Positions 7,320 through 9,101 of a stretch of 9,101 nucleotides of DNA are shown here, one piece after another. Position numbers and translations under genes: made by a program. The DNA is from Flavobacteriales bacterium (GTDB lineage Bacteria; Bacteroidota; Bacteroidia; Flavobacteriales; JADGDT01): contig JAGLEB010000054.1 in assembly GCA_023145275.1 (NCBI GenBank), positions 1 to 9,101 of the forward strand. Reading direction: 5' to 3'. Each line of letters starts with the position of its first letter. Positions within the stretch are counted from its first letter, which is position 1. The notes below the pieces were generated by a model. The model worked only from the letters and a program-made list of their open reading frames with translations, did no database searches and was not told the DNA's origin.

Positions 7320-7772
7320 ATGGAGCCAATTATTTTAGCTTATTTAGGAATAGCAATGATGGTAGGACTTTCAGGGATAGGAAGTATTTATGGAGTATCA
7401 ATTAGCGGTTCTGCATCAATTGGAGCATTGAAAAAAGATCCAACTTCTTTTGGTAAGTATATGGTGTTGTCGGCACTGCCTAGTACACAAGGCCTTTATG
7501 GATTTGTAGGATTCTTTGTTATGAAGGATATACTTTTAGTTAACCCAATGGGTTGGCCTGTAGCAGCTGCAATCTTTGGAGCAGGATTAACAATGGGATT
7601 AGCTGGATTATTCTCAGGAATCCGTCAAGGAGAAGTTTGTGGTAACGGTGTTGCAGCAATAGGGTCGGGGCACGATGTATTTGCTAATACAATGATTTTA
7701 GGTGTGTTTCCTGAGCTTTATGCAATTTTAGGTCTTCTAGTAGTTATATTAACTTCTGGTTCTATTGCTTAA
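7320..7772 (+). CDS. atpK: V/A-type ATPase rotor ring subunit K (c-type proteolipid)
   Basis: Subunit K forms the membrane ring that carries ions past subunit I. The 150-residue protein is a double hairpin of four membrane helices (about 5-30, 48-72, 80-103, 121-146), the fused V-type form. LPSTQGLYGF (53-62) in helix 2, SGIRQGEV (99-106) at the end of helix 3 and PELYAILGL (131-139) in helix 4 are family motifs. E132 is the single ion-binding carboxylate; hairpin 1 has Q57 at the matching place. L53, T56, Q57, Q103 and E132 correspond to L61, T64, Q65, Q110 and E139 of Enterococcus hirae NtpK, which bind Na+. Sodium coupling is therefore plausible but inferred. The gene follows atpI by 51 A/T-rich bases, the largest gap in the operon, and precedes a strong terminator. 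Rings need many copies of K, so extra expression through the gap would make sense, but no clear promoter was seen there. Confidence 0.95.
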   Translation: MEPIILAYLGIAMMVGLSGIGSIYGVSISGSASIGALKKDPTSFGKYMVLSALPSTQGLYGFVGFFVMKDILLVNPMGWPVAAAIFGAGLTMGLAGLFSGIRQGEVCGNGVAAIGSGHDVFANTMILGVFPELYAILGLLVVILTSGSIA

Positions 7773-7790
7773 AAGAATATATTGTTATAT

Positions 7791-7841
7791 AAAAAAAATG
7801 GATGCTAGGGTTTATTCTGCTTAGCATCCATTTTTTTTTTT
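7791..7841. terminator. Bidirectional intrinsic terminator between atpK and the CPBP gene
   Basis: TGGATGCTA at 7799-7807 pairs perfectly with TAGCATCCA at 7822-7830 across a 14-base loop. Eight A residues (7791-7798) precede the stem and eleven T residues (7831-7841) follow it. The A- and T-tracts can also pair, extending the stem to 17 base pairs. Read rightward, the T-tract is the U-tract that ends the ATPase operon transcript; read leftward, the A-tract becomes the U-tract for the minus-strand CPBP gene. It begins 18 bases after the atpK stop and ends 23 bases before the CPBP stop, as expected between convergent units. Confidence 0.9.
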
Positions 7842-7864
7842 GATGTTCTCTCAATTACAGAGTA

Positions 7865-8752
7865 TTAATCCTCTGTGACAATAAGCTCATTTTCGCTAAA
7901 CCCGATTGTGATTTTCTTTTTTAGTGCCTCATTACGTTTAAAAAACCAATCTAGTGCAACTATACTTGTTAAAATTAGGATAGTGGCTATTAAAGAACCC
8001 TCAAAACCAAATTCTCCACCTGTAATTAACGTGTTGCCACTTATTTGATGCGAAATTAAAGGGTGAACTTCTTGGCCACTAACTTGAAATCCTAAGATTG
8101 GTCCTTGAATAAAATTCCATGAAAAATGCAAGGACATCGGGAACCATAAGTTTTTACTGTGGATATATGAAATACCTAAAAATATTCCAGCTAAAAAAAG
8201 GTTTACAATGGGTATTATTGAAATGTTTGGGTTGAGTAGGTGGAGTGCTGCAAATATCAGGGATGAAATAACGAGTGAAACATACTTGTTAGAAACATTC
8301 ATGAAACTGTTTAGTAGATATCCACGTAACAAAACTTCTTCATGCAATGCTACAAGAGCCATTAACACGATGTATCCTATGAGCCAATTTGCATCAAAAT
8401 TAAATGATATTACTTCGAGGTATCCAAATATTACAAGTACTATAAATCCAATAGAGATTAATATGGTGCCAACAGCCAAACCTAGTAGTAGATCGAATAG
8501 TCTATTTCTAAAATCAAAGCCCATTGATTTAAAATCTTTCTTATCAATAAATTTTCGAAATATAGCTATCGTTAAAAATGCACTAGTAATTCCTGCTGAT
8601 AGAAAAGCTATTTTATTAATAAGACCACCAGAATCTAAAGGAGAATAAAATTTAGATAATAAAAATTGTGCTAGAAATTCTGAGAACAAAATTAATGGAA
8701 ACAAAATTAATACTACAATAATAAAATATAGATGAGGGTGTTTGTCTTTCAT
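7865..8752 (-). CDS. CPBP family intramembrane glutamic endopeptidase (Abi/CAAX-protease family)
   Basis: The 295-residue product is an integral membrane protein with about eight hydrophobic segments and the CPBP motifs in order: EEVLLR at 138-143 (paired catalytic glutamates E138/E139 and R143), FAALH at 167-171, and HFSWN at 209-213 (H209, N213). Motif residues are intact, so it should be active. The family includes eukaryotic Rce1 and bacterial proteins linked to peptide maturation or bacteriocin immunity, but its substrate cannot be told from sequence. The C-terminal part (GNTLITGGEFGFEGS) is a variant I associate with Bacteroidota. I chose ATG at 8752, directly before the first membrane helix (KDKHPHLYFIIVV). 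An upstream ATG at 8827 would add 25 residues, but these lie inside the trmD coding sequence and look unlike a protein N-terminus. It starts 22 bases after the trmD stop and is probably co-transcribed with it. No bacteriocin or CAAX-like peptide gene is visible nearby. Confidence 0.9.
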   Translation of the reverse strand: MKDKHPHLYFIIVVLILFPLILFSEFLAQFLLSKFYSPLDSGGLINKIAFLSAGITSAFLTIAIFRKFIDKKDFKSMGFDFRNRLFDLLLGLAVGTILISIGFIVLVIFGYLEVISFNFDANWLIGYIVLMALVALHEEVLLRGYLLNSFMNVSNKYVSLVISSLIFAALHLLNPNISIIPIVNLFLAGIFLGISYIHSKNLWFPMSLHFSWNFIQGPILGFQVSGQEVHPLISHQISGNTLITGGEFGFEGSLIATILILTSIVALDWFFKRNEALKKKITIGFSENELIVTED

Positions 8753-8774
8753 GAGTATGGATAATGTGTTATAG

Positions 8775-9101
8775 CTACTCCAGCAAATCTGGTCTACGCT
8801 CCTGAGTGCGTTTAATGGCCTCGTCATGTCGCCAATCTTCTATTTTGTTGTGGTCACCACTCAAAAGAATTGCAGGCACTTCCTTTTCTCTAAATTTGGC
8901 TGGTCTAGTATAAACCGGTGGAGCTAATAAATTATCCTGAAAAGAATCAGATAGGGCAGAGGTCTCATCTCCTAAAACACCAGGTATAAGTCTAATTATA
9001 GAATCGGCAATCATAGCCGCAGGTATTTCGCCTCCTGAGAGTACAAAATCACCTATGGAAATCTCTTTGCTTACATATATGTCTCTTACTCTTTGGTCTA
9101 C
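8775..9101 (-). CDS. trmD: tRNA (guanine-N1-)-methyltransferase TrmD, C-terminal part (5' end outside the window)
   Basis: TrmD methylates N1 of G37 in tRNAs with a G36-G37 sequence, using S-adenosylmethionine, and so prevents +1 frameshifting. The window holds its last 108 codons and the stop; the reading frame stays open to the right edge, so roughly the first half is missing. Numbering from the visible start, SIGDFVLSGGE (15-25) and RLIPGVLGDETSALSDSF (37-54) belong to the trefoil-knot cofactor site and the linker, and D52 aligns with catalytic D169 of E. coli TrmD. YTRP, VPAILLSGDH and a C-terminal RRPDLLE complete the family signature. The internal ATG at 9014 falls in the middle of the conserved domain and is not the real start. 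Its 3' end is followed closely by the CPBP gene on the same strand. Confidence 0.97.
   Translation of the reverse strand, partial: VDQRVRDIYVSKEISIGDFVLSGGEIPAAMIADSIIRLIPGVLGDETSALSDSFQDNLLAPPVYTRPAKFREKEVPAILLSGDHNKIEDWRHDEAIKRTQERRPDLLE

Noticed and set aside
8208..8648. 146-codon plus-strand open frame opposite the CPBP gene
   Set aside because: The minus-strand frame has all three CPBP motifs and several membrane helices; the plus-strand product has no recognisable features and no leader.
8753..8827. Upstream ATG giving a 25-residue longer CPBP protein
   Set aside because: The extra codons overlap the end of trmD in another frame and read as a hydrophilic tail unlike the family; the ATG at 8752 sits right before the first membrane helix.
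8775..9014. Short stand-alone 79-residue gene starting at the internal ATG at 9014
   Set aside because: The frame stays open to the window edge and encodes conserved TrmD sequence before that ATG, so this is the end of trmD and not a small gene.
1..9101. CRISPR array, tRNA, rRNA, insertion sequence or prophage remnants
   Set aside because: No regularly spaced repeats, no tRNA-like cloverleaf, no transposase or integrase motifs, and no long terminal inverted repeats were seen; the genes are ordinary chromosomal ones.

Overview
The window is AT-rich bacterial DNA, most likely from a member of the Bacteroidota. The case rests on three things: the V/A-type ATPase operon order E - DUF2764 - A - B - D - I - K (also known from Chlamydiae and spirochaetes), A-rich translation starts mostly without Shine-Dalgarno sequences, and Bacteroidota-like features in the flanking genes. 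The assignment is an inference from gene content, not from a marker search.

Layout. Bases 1-284 are a non-coding, very AT-rich leader that probably carries the promoter of the operon. It holds one TAnnTTTG-type -7 box, a near-perfect direct repeat, and two overlapping inverted repeats. Bases 285-7772 hold seven tightly packed plus-strand genes: atpE (peripheral stalk), a DUF2764 protein, atpA (catalytic), atpB (non-catalytic), atpD (central shaft), atpI (membrane stator) and atpK (ion-binding rotor ring). A long hairpin flanked by an A-tract and a T-tract (7791-7841) ends the operon and can serve convergent transcription from both sides. On the minus strand lie the C-terminal 108 codons of trmD (tRNA m1G37 methyltransferase, entering from the right edge) and, 22 bases after it, a CPBP-family intramembrane protease gene.

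How the genes work together. AtpA and AtpB form the hexameric ATPase head, AtpD is the rotating shaft, AtpI supplies the half-channel and stator arginine, the AtpK ring carries the ions, and AtpE ties head to stator. The classical subunits C, F and G are not encoded here; the DUF2764 protein is the best candidate for the C (ring-to-shaft connector) role. AtpK has every residue of the sodium site known from Enterococcus hirae NtpK (L53, T56, Q57, Q103, E132), so the complex may move Na+ rather than H+. Its four-helix subunit has only one carboxylate, which favours a pumping role.

Nothing here is clearly a new mobile, defence or CRISPR-like system. The most interesting points are the reduced subunit set with DUF2764 and the intact sodium-site signature.
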